Shown here: positions 53,659 through 62,876 of the stretch, one piece after another
How the letters are laid out: every line of letters begins with the position of its first letter
Position numbering within the stretch: position 1 is the first letter of the stretch
From: Marinobacter sp. X15-166B
Lineage (GTDB): Bacteria; Pseudomonadota; Gammaproteobacteria; Pseudomonadales; Oleiphilaceae
DNA length: 64,000 nucleotides
Reading direction: 5' to 3'
NCBI RefSeq assembly: GCF_001752365.1
Contig: NZ_MEIY01000001.1
Coordinates: 1,623,044-1,687,043 of the forward strand
Notes under the pieces: model-generated
What the model saw: the letters and a program-made list of their open reading frames with translations, nothing else
The model's database searches: none
Told to the model about the DNA's origin: nothing
Program-made: the position numbers and the translations under genes

Positions 53659-54882
53659 ATGTCAGGCCCTTTATCAGGTATTCGTGTGCTTGATCTGTCC
53701 CGCGTTATGGCGGGGCCCTGGTGCACCCAGATTCTCGCGGATTTGGGCGCCGAGGTTATCAAAATTGAACGTCCGGGTGTGGGGGATGACACCCGTCATT
53801 GGGGGCCACCCTGGCTGAAGGATGCGCAGGGCAAGGCCACCAAACAGTCTGCGTATTATCTGTCCGCCAACCGGGGCAAACACTCGGTGACCGTGGACCT
53901 TGGCAGCCCGGATGGACAGGCACTGATCAAGGAGCTGGCGGCCGAGTGCGACGTGCTGGTGGAAAACTTCAAAACCGGGGGGTTAGCAAAAAAAGGACTG
54001 GGCTATGCGGATCTGGCCAGTATCAACCCGGGGCTGGTGTATTGCTCCATCACCGGATTCGGACAAACCGGCCCCATGGCCAATGACGCCGGCTACGACT
54101 ATCTGATTCAGGCGCAGTCCGGGTTGATGAGCATTACCGGGGTCGCCGACGGGCAGCCCGGTGCAGGCCCGCAACGGGTCGGCATGGCGGTAGCGGACCT
54201 GACCACCGGCATGAACGCCGTAGTGGCCATTCTTGCGGCCATTCACCATCGCTCCAAAACAGGGGAGGGCCAGCACATCGACATGGCCCTGCTGGACGTG
54301 CAGGTCAGCTGGCTGGCGAATCAGGCACTGAACTATTTCTGCAGTGGCGAGGTGCCGGGGCGCACCGGGGAGTACCACCCGAACCTGGCCCCCTATCAGC
54401 CGTTCCCGACCCAGGATGGCCAGGTCATCATCGCGGTGGGCAACGACGGTCAGTTCCAACGCCTGTGCGACGCGCTGGGGTGCCCTGAACTGGCGGAAGA
54501 TGCTCGCTTTGCCACCAATCCACAACGGGTTCAGCACCGGCCGGAGCTGGTGGGCAAACTGTGTGAGATCACGCGCACCCGCACCAGCCGGGAATGGATG
54601 GATCGCCTGATCGGGGTGCATGTGCCCTGCGGCCCTATTCAGAACATTGCGGAGGTGTTTGAGGATCCGCAGGTGCAAGCCCGTCACATGAAGGTCGAAC
54701 TGGAGCACCCGCAAGTGGGCAAGGTGCCGGGCATCGCCAATCCGATCAAATTCTCCAAGACCCGGCAGGTCTATCGCAAGGCTCCGCCTCTGCTGGGCGA
54801 AGATACGGACGCTGTGCTGCAGCGCTTGCTGGCCAAATCCCCGGAAGAGATCGCCGCCCTGCGCGCCCGTGGCGTGCTGTAA
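53659..54882 (+). CDS. CaiB/BaiF family (class III) CoA-transferase
   Basis: 407 residues. N-terminal LSGIRVLDLSRVMAGPWCTQILADLGAEVIKIERP is the family signature, and the conserved Asp region is ALLDVQVSWLANQA. Moves CoA between an acyl-CoA and a free acid. Follows the acyl-CoA dehydrogenase by 14 bases. The acid is unknown; a dicarboxylic or branched acid is possible in view of the TctCBA importer downstream. Confidence 0.92.
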   Translation: MSGPLSGIRVLDLSRVMAGPWCTQILADLGAEVIKIERPGVGDDTRHWGPPWLKDAQGKATKQSAYYLSANRGKHSVTVDLGSPDGQALIKELAAECDVLVENFKTGGLAKKGLGYADLASINPGLVYCSITGFGQTGPMANDAGYDYLIQAQSGLMSITGVADGQPGAGPQRVGMAVADLTTGMNAVVAILAAIHHRSKTGEGQHIDMALLDVQVSWLANQALNYFCSGEVPGRTGEYHPNLAPYQPFPTQDGQVIIAVGNDGQFQRLCDALGCPELAEDARFATNPQRVQHRPELVGKLCEITRTRTSREWMDRLIGVHVPCGPIQNIAEVFEDPQVQARHMKVELEHPQVGKVPGIANPIKFSKTRQVYRKAPPLLGEDTDAVLQRLLAKSPEEIAALRARGVL

Positions 54883-54903
54883 TCGGTTCGCACATTTCTC
54901 TAG

Positions 54904-54938
54904 GCCCCCGGCCCGCCAGCCATGAGGCGGCCCGGGGC
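54904..54938. other. Hairpin between CaiB and FadB genes
   Basis: GCCCC (54904-54908) pairs with GGGGC (54934-54938), with further GC pairing and a bulge. No T-tract; possible attenuator inside the operon. Confidence 0.4.
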
Positions 54939-54965
54939 GTTTCATCTGACAGGAGAGTCACCTTT

Positions 54966-57080
54966 ATGTTGGTTTCTTATCATCGAGTCGACGAGCTGGG
55001 TGTGATCACGATTAACAACCCGCCGGTTAACGCTCTGTCCCACGGCGTGCGCCAGGGCGTGCAGCAAGCGATCACTGCCGCTCAGGCCGACGACTCCAAA
55101 GCCATTGTTATCCTGTGTGAGGGCCGTACCTTTATCGCGGGTGCGGATATCACCGAATTCGGCAAGCCCATGCAGGCGCCTTCCTTGCCCGAGGTCAATG
55201 CGGCGCTGGAAGCGTCTGCCAAACCGGTGATTGCCGCGCTCCATGGCACGGCTCTGGGCGGTGGTTTGGAACTGGCGTTGAGCTGCCATTACCGGTGTGC
55301 CACAGCCAGCGCCAAAGTCGGGTTGCCGGAAGTGACTCTGGGGCTGATCCCCGGGGCGGGCGGCACCCAGCGGGTACCCCGGTTAATCGGCGTGCCGGCC
55401 GCTTTGGACATGATCACCGGCGGCCACAGGATTGGGGCGGAACAAGCGTTGGCACTGGGGCTGATCGATCGTCTGCTGGACGACACCCTTGAGGCCGGCG
55501 CGCTGGCCTACGCCCGGGAGCTGGTGGCCGCGGGCGCCGGACCAAGGCGGATCCGCGACATGAGCATCGCGGCCGACAGCTGTGACCCGGACACCATTGC
55601 GGCGTATCGCGACCGCTTGCACAAACGGCGCCGGGGCCAGGAGGCGCCGCAGATCATCGTCGATTGTGTCGAGGTGGCGATGACCACGCCGTTCGATGAA
55701 GGTCTGGCGTATGAGCGCGCCCGGTTCGTCGAGCGCACCCAGTCTGAACAGTCCGCAGCGTTGCGGCACATGTTCTTTGCCGAGCGTCAGGCGCCGAAAG
55801 TGCCGGGGTTGGACCAAGCGGTCGCGCCGCGCAACATTGAGCGGGTGGCGGTGGTGGGTGCCGGCACCATGGGCGGCGGCATCGCCATGGCGTTCGCCAA
55901 CGCGGGCATACCGGTCACCCTGCTGGAGCGTGACCAGGAAGGCCTGGACGCTGGTCTGGCGCTGATTGACAAGAATTACGGGATCACCGTCAGCAAGGGC
56001 AAACTGACCCCGGACGAGGCGAGCGAACGGCAGGCGCTGATTGCCGGCACCACGGATTACCAGGCGCTGGCCAAGGTCGAGCTGGTGATCGAGGCGGTGT
56101 TTGAAAACATGGACGTCAAGAAGCAGGTGTTTGCGCGTCTTGATGAGGTCTGTAAACCCGGCGCGATTCTGGCGACCAACACCTCCTATCTGGACATAAA
56201 CGAAATTGCCGCAGCCACCACCCGGCCCGAGGACGTGGTGGGTCTGCACTTCTTCAGTCCGGCCAACGTCATGCGTTTGCTGGAGGTGGTGCGTGCCGCG
56301 CACACGGCCGATGCGGTCATCGCCACGGCCATGGCACTGGGTCGCCGGATTGGTAAGGTGCCGGTGCTGGCCGGGGTGTGCTTTGGCTTCATTGGTAACA
56401 GGATGTTGCGACAGTACGTGCGCGAAGCCCAGTTGTGCCTGATTGAAGGCGCCGAGCCGGCGCAGATCGACGGGGTGCTGACCCGCTTTGGTATGGCCAT
56501 GGGGCCGTTGGCGGTGGGCGACCTGTCCGGGCTGGATATCAGCTACAAGGCCCGCCAGGCATTGACCCGGGAGCAAAAGGGCGACCCGCGCAGCTATGCA
56601 ATCGCCGATGCGCTGGTGGAAATGGGCCGGCTGGGGCAAAAAACCGGAGCCGGCTATTACCGTTATGATCCGCAAACCCGGGCCCGCACTGCCGACCCGG
56701 AGGTTCTGGCAGTGATTGAGGCACAAGCGGAGAAACACGGGGTAACCCGCCGTGAGCTGAGCGATGAGGAAATTCTGGATCGCCATTTGATGGCCCTGAT
56801 CAATGAGGGTTTCCGTATCCTTGAAGAAGGCATCGCCCAGCGTCCGAGTGATATCGACGCCGTGTATGTGCACGGTTACGGGTTCCCGGCGTACCGGGGC
56901 GGCCCCATGTTCTACGCCGGCCGGCGCGGCCTGCGGGCGGTGCGGGAGCGCATCGAGGGTCTTCACGCCAGCACCGGGGAAGCCCATTGGCAGCCTGCAC
57001 CGCTGTTGGTGGAACTGGTCGAGGCTGACCAGACGCTGGATGACTGGCTGGCCAGCCGCACGCGGGCCGCCGGGCAGTAA
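54966..57080 (+). CDS. Bifunctional enoyl-CoA hydratase / 3-hydroxyacyl-CoA dehydrogenase
   Basis: 704 residues of the FadB/FadJ alpha-subunit type. The N-terminal crotonase domain (about 1-190) has HGTALGGGLELALSCHYRC and LPEVTLGLIPGAGGTQRVP. The NAD domain has GAGTMG (298-303), and the two 3HCDH C-terminal domains follow (GFIGNRMLRQYVREAQ). It carries out two beta-oxidation steps. A separate thiolase is not encoded nearby; the second half ends with the family's usual tail. Confidence 0.93.
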   Translation: MLVSYHRVDELGVITINNPPVNALSHGVRQGVQQAITAAQADDSKAIVILCEGRTFIAGADITEFGKPMQAPSLPEVNAALEASAKPVIAALHGTALGGGLELALSCHYRCATASAKVGLPEVTLGLIPGAGGTQRVPRLIGVPAALDMITGGHRIGAEQALALGLIDRLLDDTLEAGALAYARELVAAGAGPRRIRDMSIAADSCDPDTIAAYRDRLHKRRRGQEAPQIIVDCVEVAMTTPFDEGLAYERARFVERTQSEQSAALRHMFFAERQAPKVPGLDQAVAPRNIERVAVVGAGTMGGGIAMAFANAGIPVTLLERDQEGLDAGLALIDKNYGITVSKGKLTPDEASERQALIAGTTDYQALAKVELVIEAVFENMDVKKQVFARLDEVCKPGAILATNTSYLDINEIAAATTRPEDVVGLHFFSPANVMRLLEVVRAAHTADAVIATAMALGRRIGKVPVLAGVCFGFIGNRMLRQYVREAQLCLIEGAEPAQIDGVLTRFGMAMGPLAVGDLSGLDISYKARQALTREQKGDPRSYAIADALVEMGRLGQKTGAGYYRYDPQTRARTADPEVLAVIEAQAEKHGVTRRELSDEEILDRHLMALINEGFRILEEGIAQRPSDIDAVYVHGYGFPAYRGGPMFYAGRRGLRAVRERIEGLHASTGEAHWQPAPLLVELVEADQTLDDWLASRTRAAGQ

Positions 57081-57361
57081 TCCGGAGGCTGTTGTAGCCC
57101 TCGAATTCCGGTTCCGGGTGCTTGCCCGGGGCCGGACACCCTGCTTGCCTCTCTTGCTTCTCTGAACCCGGCTCCGTTTCCGGGACTGCTGCTGATCCTC
57201 AATACCATCCTTTGCAATCAGTCGGTCACCGCTGTGGTCCCGTGGCTGAACAAAAACACCTTGCACCTGTTCATTGAATATGTGAAATTACGCACAGAGT
57301 AATGAGCGAACACAAGTTCGATACGCGAACATGATTGTCACTGAGTAGGACACGCACAAAA
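57081..57361. promoter_or_regulatory. Region between fadB-type gene and tctC
   Basis: 281 bases. A hairpin, CCGG/CCGGG with CCCGG/CCGG (57108-57135), may end the upstream operon. The part near tctC holds a GTTCG-N5-CGAAC dyad. No gene seen. Confidence 0.5.
57307..57330. promoter_or_regulatory. LysR-type dyad upstream of first tctC
   Basis: CGAAC-N4-GTTCG-ATACG-CGAAC. The TTCG-N5-CGAA core (T-N11-A) is the LysR box form. The same arrangement, GAAC-N4-GTTCG-N5-CGAAC, precedes the second tctC at 62829-62850. Confidence 0.55.
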
Positions 57362-58354
57362 ATGATCAAGTTAATGAAAAGCCGTGTAAAAAGTAAGATT
57401 ATGTGGACCCTGGCTGCTGCCTCGCTGACCTGTGGAGGGCTGGCTCAGGCGGATGAGTGGCCAACCGACAACATTCGTTTGGTGGTGCCCTACTCAGCCG
57501 GTGGCACAACGGATCTGTTAACCCGCAAGGTTGCGGACCTGTTGCAAAAAGAGCTCACCACTGTGGTGGTAGAGAACCGCCCGGGCGCCGGTTCTACCGT
57601 GGCCACCGGCCAACTGGCTCGTGGTGGACGCGGCTCTGACCACATGCTGTTGATGGCTTCGCCCGGCCACACCATTGGTGCCTCTATTTATCCGAATTTG
57701 CGGTACGACCCGGTGGAGGACTTTACTTTCGTACGCAACGTGATCAACATCCCCAATGTGATGGTGGTTCCGGTGGTCAGCCCTTACAACACCGTGGCTG
57801 AATTCATCGAAGGCGCCCGCGAAAAGGAACTGTCCTTCAGTTCGTCGGGTATTGGCAGTTCCATCCACATGTCGGGTGAGCTGTTCAAAAGCATGACCAA
57901 AACCAACATGGTGCACGTACCTTTCCGGGGGTCCGGTGAGGCGCTGCCGGCCTTGTTATCGGGTGACGTGGATGTGTCGTTCGAGAATATGCCCACGGTC
58001 TACCCACACATCAAGTCGGGCAAGCTGAAAGCACTGGCGGTCACCACGGCGGAAGCCTCCGAGTTTTTGCCGGGCGTACCGACCATCCGGGAGGCGGGTA
58101 AGGGCTACGGTCTGGAAGACTTCGAAACCTCGGCCTGGTTTGGCCTGATTGCGCACAAGTCTTTCCCGGAAGAGGGCATCGACAAGCTGCAGGCGGCCCT
58201 GGATAAAGTGATGGCCAGTGAAGAATTCAAAAACTTCCTGCCACAGTTTGGTGCCGAGGCTGGCCGGGTGAGCGGCGACGAATTCCGCCAGTTCATTGAA
58301 AGTGAATTGCAAAAATGGTCTGCGGTAGCGGAAGATGCCAATCTGAAGCGGTAA
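57362..58354 (+). CDS. tctC: TctC-type substrate-binding protein
   Basis: 330 residues from MIKLMKSRVKSKIMWTLAAA, a Sec signal peptide with cleavage near AQA (about residue 31). Tripartite tricarboxylate transporter solute-binding family (Bug-type): IRLVVPYSAGGTTDLLTRKV and GAGSTVATGQLARGG. An upstream TTG is in frame but ATG fits better. A TctB and TctA follow; the substrate is unknown. Confidence 0.9.
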   Translation: MIKLMKSRVKSKIMWTLAAASLTCGGLAQADEWPTDNIRLVVPYSAGGTTDLLTRKVADLLQKELTTVVVENRPGAGSTVATGQLARGGRGSDHMLLMASPGHTIGASIYPNLRYDPVEDFTFVRNVINIPNVMVVPVVSPYNTVAEFIEGAREKELSFSSSGIGSSIHMSGELFKSMTKTNMVHVPFRGSGEALPALLSGDVDVSFENMPTVYPHIKSGKLKALAVTTAEASEFLPGVPTIREAGKGYGLEDFETSAWFGLIAHKSFPEEGIDKLQAALDKVMASEEFKNFLPQFGAEAGRVSGDEFRQFIESELQKWSAVAEDANLKR

Positions 58355-58370
58355 CAGACGCAGCATTCGG

Positions 58371-58406
58371 GGCGGGGCTTATCCATCAAGGTGCCCCGCC
58401 TTTTTT
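58371..58406 (+). terminator. Terminator-like attenuator between tctC and tctB
   Basis: GGCGGGGC (58371-58378), 14-base loop, GCCCCGCC (58393-58400) and T6. It lies inside the tct operon and would favour the binding protein over the membrane subunits. Confidence 0.75.
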
Positions 58407-58438
58407 CTTTGAGAACGATCGGCAAACAGGGCCTAATC

Positions 58439-58975
58439 ATGGAAAATTCCGAGCAAATATTCGTTGAGAGCAGTGAATCCCAGTGCGGCAGATGGAACCC
58501 GAACTCGATTCTGGGGGGCGTTTTTTCCATTCTGGCGCTGTGTTTCCTGTATTACGTAGTGCCCACCCACATCGAGCTGCCTTACCACATGCAGCACCCC
58601 TTGCTGTCGCCGCAATTTCTGCCGCAGCTGGCGGGCTGGATGGTGTTGGTGTTGTCGCTGCTGCTGATGATTGATGGTCTGCTCAAGCCACCCAAGCGGG
58701 AAGCCGCTGATGAATACCGGCGCGGGGTTCCGGTGTTACGCCAGGTACTGATGCTGGTCGCCGGTATTCTCTATGCGGTGTTTTTTGAACAGCTGGGTGC
58801 CATAGGCAGCGGTGTGCTGGCGACGGCCCTGCTGTTCCTGGCCAGCGGGTTACGCAGTGTCTGGGTGTATGCGTTGGTGATTGTCTTCCCCGTGGTTGTG
58901 ACCCTGTTGTTTATACACGTGCTCAATGTGCCGCTGCCGGCGGGTACGCTGTGGGAGTCGCTGTCGTTGATCTGA
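58439..58975 (+). CDS. tctB: TctB-type small membrane subunit
   Basis: 178 residues from MENSEQIFVESSESQ. Four hydrophobic segments, the usual TctB number. Follows the attenuator and precedes TctA. Called from size, membrane pattern and position. Confidence 0.85.
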   Translation: MENSEQIFVESSESQCGRWNPNSILGGVFSILALCFLYYVVPTHIELPYHMQHPLLSPQFLPQLAGWMVLVLSLLLMIDGLLKPPKREAADEYRRGVPVLRQVLMLVAGILYAVFFEQLGAIGSGVLATALLFLASGLRSVWVYALVIVFPVVVTLLFIHVLNVPLPAGTLWESLSLI

Positions 58976-59051
58976 ACCCCTGCTGGATAGGGCGTGAGCA
59001 GATGCAAGGTGTCCGTCCGATGTCAGACTATACGTTTTAGGGATACTCAAA

Positions 59052-60536
59052 ATGGAAAACTTTTCAGAGGTTATGGCACTTTTCCTGAGTGTCGATAATT
59101 TCCTTGCCATCGCGGCGGGAGTGTTGGTCGGCGTCGTAGTGGGCGCCATCCCGGGGCTGACGGCCACCATGGCGGTAGCGCTGGCGTTGCCCTTTACCTT
59201 TTCCATGGAACCGGTGACCGCCATTCTGTTACTGGTGGGCATCTACAAGGGGGGTATGTACGGCGGCTCGATCACCGCCATTCTGATCCGCACCCCGGGG
59301 TCGCCGGCATCCGCCTGCACCTTGCTGGACGGTTATCCCATGGCGCAGCAGGGCAATGCCAAGAAAGCGTTGAAGACCGCCCTCTACTCCTCCGTGGTGG
59401 CGGACATGATTTCCAACCTTGCGCTGATCTTTTTTGCCTCCTATCTGGCCAAAATTGCCCTCAATTTTGGCCCTCCCGAATACTTCTGGCTCATCTGTTT
59501 CTCGTTGACCATCATCGTCTCGGTGTCGGGAAGCTCTGTGATCAAGGGGCTGATTGCGGCGAGTCTGGGGATCATTCTGTCCACCGTCGGCCTGGACGCA
59601 GTCTACGGGACCCAGCGCCTGACTTTCGACAACTACAACCTGATGGACCGCATCTCTTTCATACCGCTGCTGATCGGGCTGTTTGCCATTCCCGAGATCA
59701 TTGATTTTTATATGACCCGAGTGGCGCCCCATGTGCGCACTGCGGTGGCGGGCGCCTCACTGAGCTGGAAAGAGTTCAAAGGCATGCTGAAAACGGTGGT
59801 CCGTGGCAGTTTCATCGGTGTAATCATCGGGGCGATTCCCGGCACCGGCGCAACGACTGCAGCGTTCATTTCCTACAGCGAGGCCAAGCGGACCTCACCC
59901 CGGAAAGACAACTTCGGCAAGGGTGAGCCTGAAGGGGTAGCTGCAGCCGAAGCGGGCAATAACGGGGTGGCGGGCGCCACGCTGATTCCACTGTTGTCCC
60001 TGGGTATCCCCGGTGACGTGATCACCGCCATTATTCTGGGGGCGTTCATGATCCACGGTCTGACACCGGGTCCGGTGTTGTTCCAGGAAAACCTGACCCT
60101 GGTGTACGCACTGTTTTGCGGCATCATGATCAGCTCGTTCGTGCTGGTGTTCGTGGGCAACGCGGCCATTCGGTACTTTTCCATCATTGCGGACATTCCC
60201 AAAACCATCCTGCTGCCCATCGTGCTCATGTTCTGTATCTACGGGGCTTATGCGGTCAACAACAGCACCTTTGATATCGGCCTGATGCTGGCGTTCGGTG
60301 TGCTCGGGTTCGTGTTCAACCGCACGGGAATGGCCGCAGCACCCTTCCTGATCGGCTTTATTCTCGGGCCCATGTTTGAAGACAATCTGAGACGGACCAT
60401 GCTGATCAGTAAGGGCGACCTGTCGATCTTCTTCCGCGGACCGATCACCTGGGTGTTTGTGTTGCTCACCGTGGCGTCGCTGGCGTTTGCGATTCGACGC
60501 TATTGGGTCACCCGCAAAGAGGAGGCCCTGGCCTGA
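59052..60536 (+). CDS. tctA: TctA-type large membrane subunit
   Basis: 494 residues with about 11 to 12 hydrophobic segments. The family motif GAIPGLTATMAVALALPFT near the N-terminus and its repeat GAIPGTGATTAAFISYSEAK are both present. Completes the TctCBA importer. A terminator follows. Confidence 0.92.
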   Translation: MENFSEVMALFLSVDNFLAIAAGVLVGVVVGAIPGLTATMAVALALPFTFSMEPVTAILLLVGIYKGGMYGGSITAILIRTPGSPASACTLLDGYPMAQQGNAKKALKTALYSSVVADMISNLALIFFASYLAKIALNFGPPEYFWLICFSLTIIVSVSGSSVIKGLIAASLGIILSTVGLDAVYGTQRLTFDNYNLMDRISFIPLLIGLFAIPEIIDFYMTRVAPHVRTAVAGASLSWKEFKGMLKTVVRGSFIGVIIGAIPGTGATTAAFISYSEAKRTSPRKDNFGKGEPEGVAAAEAGNNGVAGATLIPLLSLGIPGDVITAIILGAFMIHGLTPGPVLFQENLTLVYALFCGIMISSFVLVFVGNAAIRYFSIIADIPKTILLPIVLMFCIYGAYAVNNSTFDIGLMLAFGVLGFVFNRTGMAAAPFLIGFILGPMFEDNLRRTMLISKGDLSIFFRGPITWVFVLLTVASLAFAIRRYWVTRKEEALA

Positions 60537-60571
60537 CGGATCTGATGTGAGTCCGTATCCCGGTCACAAAC

Positions 60572-60601
60572 AAAAACCCCCAGCTGTGCTGGGGGTTTTT
60601 T
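60572..60601. terminator. Bidirectional terminator after tctA
   Basis: A5, CCCCCAGC (60577-60584), TGT loop, GCTGGGGG (60588-60595) and T6. Serves tctA and the convergent hydroxy-acid dehydrogenase gene. Confidence 0.85.
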
Positions 60602-60615
60602 GCGTTGCGGCAGTG

Positions 60616-61800
60616 TCAATCAGCCGCCAGTGGCCGACCGTCTTTCATGCACATGCGTTCCCGGTTCATTTGTGTCACCCGGGTGATCCCCAGCAAGGCC
60701 ATGTTCCGCTCAATTTCTGCAGACAGCAGGTCCGCCGCATGGCGGACTCCCGCCTCGCCGGCATAAGCGGCGGCGTAATTGAAGGGCCGGCCCACAAACA
60801 CAAATTTGGCGCCCAAGCCAAGTGCCTTGAGCACATCACTGCCCCGGCGGAACCCGCTGTCAATCATGACCGGCAGGTTCACCGCGCTCACGATGGCCGG
60901 CAGAACATTTAGCGGAGCGATGGCACCGTCGAGCTGGCGACCGCCATGGTTGGAGACGATGATGCCATCCGCCCCGTAGGTCTCTGCCTTGACCGCATCC
61001 TCCGGGTGCAGAATGCCCTTGACGATCAGATTGCCGGGCCAGAGCCGGCGAACCAGAGCGAGAGACTCCCAGTTCAGATGGCTTCGGCCCGAGAAATCCC
61101 GATTCACGTGTTTCGAAATAATCGGGATGCCCCGTGTTGCGTAGTTGTTTTCAAAATGTGGCACACCGGAGTGGACCAGGGTTCTGAGGAAGGTGCCGAA
61201 CAGCCATCGGGGCCGCAGCAGTCCATCCAGAAACAGGCGCGGACTGGGCCGCAAGGGTGAGGTGAACCCGGCGCGTACATTGTTTTCACTGTTGGGTGGA
61301 ACCGGGAAATCAACGGTGATGACCAGATTTTTGAAGCCCGCGTTTGCCACCCGGGCGAGCAAGGCTTCGATGCCCGCGTCATCGCCGGGCAGGTAAGCCT
61401 GGAACCAGTCCGTGCCCTCCGGGCCGCGCAGTTCCTCCAGCGGAATCAGCGAGGAGCCACTCATGATCATCGGAATCCCGGCTTTGGCCGCCGCCCGGGC
61501 CAGCACCTGATCCCCGCGGTAGGCGGACAGGGCACTGATTCCCATCGGTGCGATACCAAAGGGTGCGTCGTAGCGCGTGCCGAACAGCTCGGTTTGCAGT
61601 GACACTCGGGAGACATCGACGAGCGCCCTGGGGAAAAAACAATAATCATCGAAGGCGTGCCGGTTGGCGTGCAGGGTCTTGCCATCTTCGGCGGCATTGG
61701 CGACATAACCGAACAGCGGCCGTGGCAGCGTCTTTTGGGCGGCCTTTTCGAAATCATGCAAATTCAGAATTGAGGCCAAACGCCTGTGCTGATAGTTCAT
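60616..61800 (-). CDS. FMN-dependent alpha-hydroxy-acid dehydrogenase (LldD/MDH type)
   Basis: 394 residues. Catalytic His285 and Arg288 in NHGGRQLDG, FMN-contact Lys261, and the FGIAPMGISALSAYRGD block. Oxidises a 2-hydroxy acid (lactate, mandelate or similar) to the 2-oxo acid, passing electrons to the respiratory chain or O2. The FMN domain lacks the loop used for membrane binding only by comparison, so localisation is uncertain. With mandelate-like substrates the product could feed aromatic pathways (inference). Confidence 0.9.
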   Translation of the reverse strand: MNYQHRRLASILNLHDFEKAAQKTLPRPLFGYVANAAEDGKTLHANRHAFDDYCFFPRALVDVSRVSLQTELFGTRYDAPFGIAPMGISALSAYRGDQVLARAAAKAGIPMIMSGSSLIPLEELRGPEGTDWFQAYLPGDDAGIEALLARVANAGFKNLVITVDFPVPPNSENNVRAGFTSPLRPSPRLFLDGLLRPRWLFGTFLRTLVHSGVPHFENNYATRGIPIISKHVNRDFSGRSHLNWESLALVRRLWPGNLIVKGILHPEDAVKAETYGADGIIVSNHGGRQLDGAIAPLNVLPAIVSAVNLPVMIDSGFRRGSDVLKALGLGAKFVFVGRPFNYAAAYAGEAGVRHAADLLSAEIERNMALLGITRVTQMNRERMCMKDGRPLAAD

Positions 61801-61840
61801 CTATTTATCCTTATGGTCCCTGTGGATCCTGGGTGTCGGG

Positions 61841-62584
61841 TCAGCCGACCGTGACCCCGCCACAGACAAACAGGGTCTGGCCGGTGACGAAGCCGCTGCG
61901 GTCGTCACAATAGAAGCTGACGGCTTGCGCCACATCGTCTGGCTGTCCCATACGCCGGACCGGAATGTTGTCAATGATGCGCCGGGCACGCTCGGAATCA
62001 CGGGGGTTGTTCTGCCAGAATGCGCTGGTAGCTATAGGGCCGGGCGCCACACAGTTGACGGTAATGCCATGCTCCGCAAGCTCTAACGCCCAGGTTCTGG
62101 CCATGGATTGCAGGGCGCCTTTGGTGGCACTGTAAATGGTGCGCTCCTCTTTGCCCAATACCACGCGGCTTGTATTCAGTACGATGCGGCCCATGCCCAG
62201 AGCCTTCATACCCGGCAACAAAGCCTGGGTGCAGACCAGGGCTGAACGCACGTTCAGATGCATGAGGTGATCGAAATCCGCCAGCCTGGTCTCTTCCAGG
62301 GAAGCCGGCGCAACAACCCCCACATTATTGACCAGACGGGACACCGGATAACGGCCGGCGATGTCGACCATAAGCTCATGGGTGGCCTCGGCGTCGCTCA
62401 GGTCGATTTGGTGCGCGTCCGCTTTCAGGGCGTCCGCCTCCGGCGCCACGATGTCTGCCACGATCACGCGGTAGCCATCCTGCCGGAGCCGCAGGGCGAT
62501 GGCCTGACCGATATTTCTGGCGCCACCGGTGACGACCGCACAGGGTTGATGTACAGGTGTGTTCTGAGCTGAATCTGGGCTCAT
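61841..62584 (-). CDS. SDR family NAD(P)-dependent oxidoreductase
   Basis: 247 residues. Rossmann TGGARNIG (19-26), catalytic Tyr/Lys in IYSATKGAL and NNVG, so active. AAGGATATC lies before the ATG. Lies 40 bases upstream of the hydroxy-acid dehydrogenase on the same strand, so they are probably cotranscribed, and may act on successive oxidation states of one substrate. Confidence 0.9.
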   Translation of the reverse strand: MSPDSAQNTPVHQPCAVVTGGARNIGQAIALRLRQDGYRVIVADIVAPEADALKADAHQIDLSDAEATHELMVDIAGRYPVSRLVNNVGVVAPASLEETRLADFDHLMHLNVRSALVCTQALLPGMKALGMGRIVLNTSRVVLGKEERTIYSATKGALQSMARTWALELAEHGITVNCVAPGPIATSAFWQNNPRDSERARRIIDNIPVRRMGQPDDVAQAVSFYCDDRSGFVTGQTLFVCGGVTVG

Positions 62585-62873
62585 CGAGATATCCTTTGAG
62601 TACGTGGGTCGACTGGTCCATTGCCAGTGTGAGCGTTGTCACCAGAGGAGCCCGGCGACGCAGCATTTGCGGCCGTATGGTCGCGCACCGGCAAGGTTCC
62701 AGCATGGCATTATTGGTTGTCAGAGCAAGTGATGCCCCGGTTCGCAGCGGGAGCGCGGGGCCGGGCAGAACTGGGGTTCTTGCGCCTCAGGGGTTTATAT
62801 GTAAGATTGCATTGACAGTCAATATGTGAACATGAGTTCGCTAAACGAACAAGACAATGGAAACACTATAACA
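62585..62873. promoter_or_regulatory. Control region upstream of second tctC
   Basis: 289 bases. It includes ATTGACAGTCAAT (62811-62823, a palindrome that also contains TTGACA) and the LysR-type dyad. No gene seen. Confidence 0.5.
62829..62850. promoter_or_regulatory. LysR-type dyad upstream of second tctC
   Basis: GAAC-N4-GTTCG-CTAAA-CGAAC, the same layout as at 57307-57330. AATATGTGAA also precedes both copies, showing that promoter and gene were duplicated together. Confidence 0.55.
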
Positions 62874-62876
62874 ATG

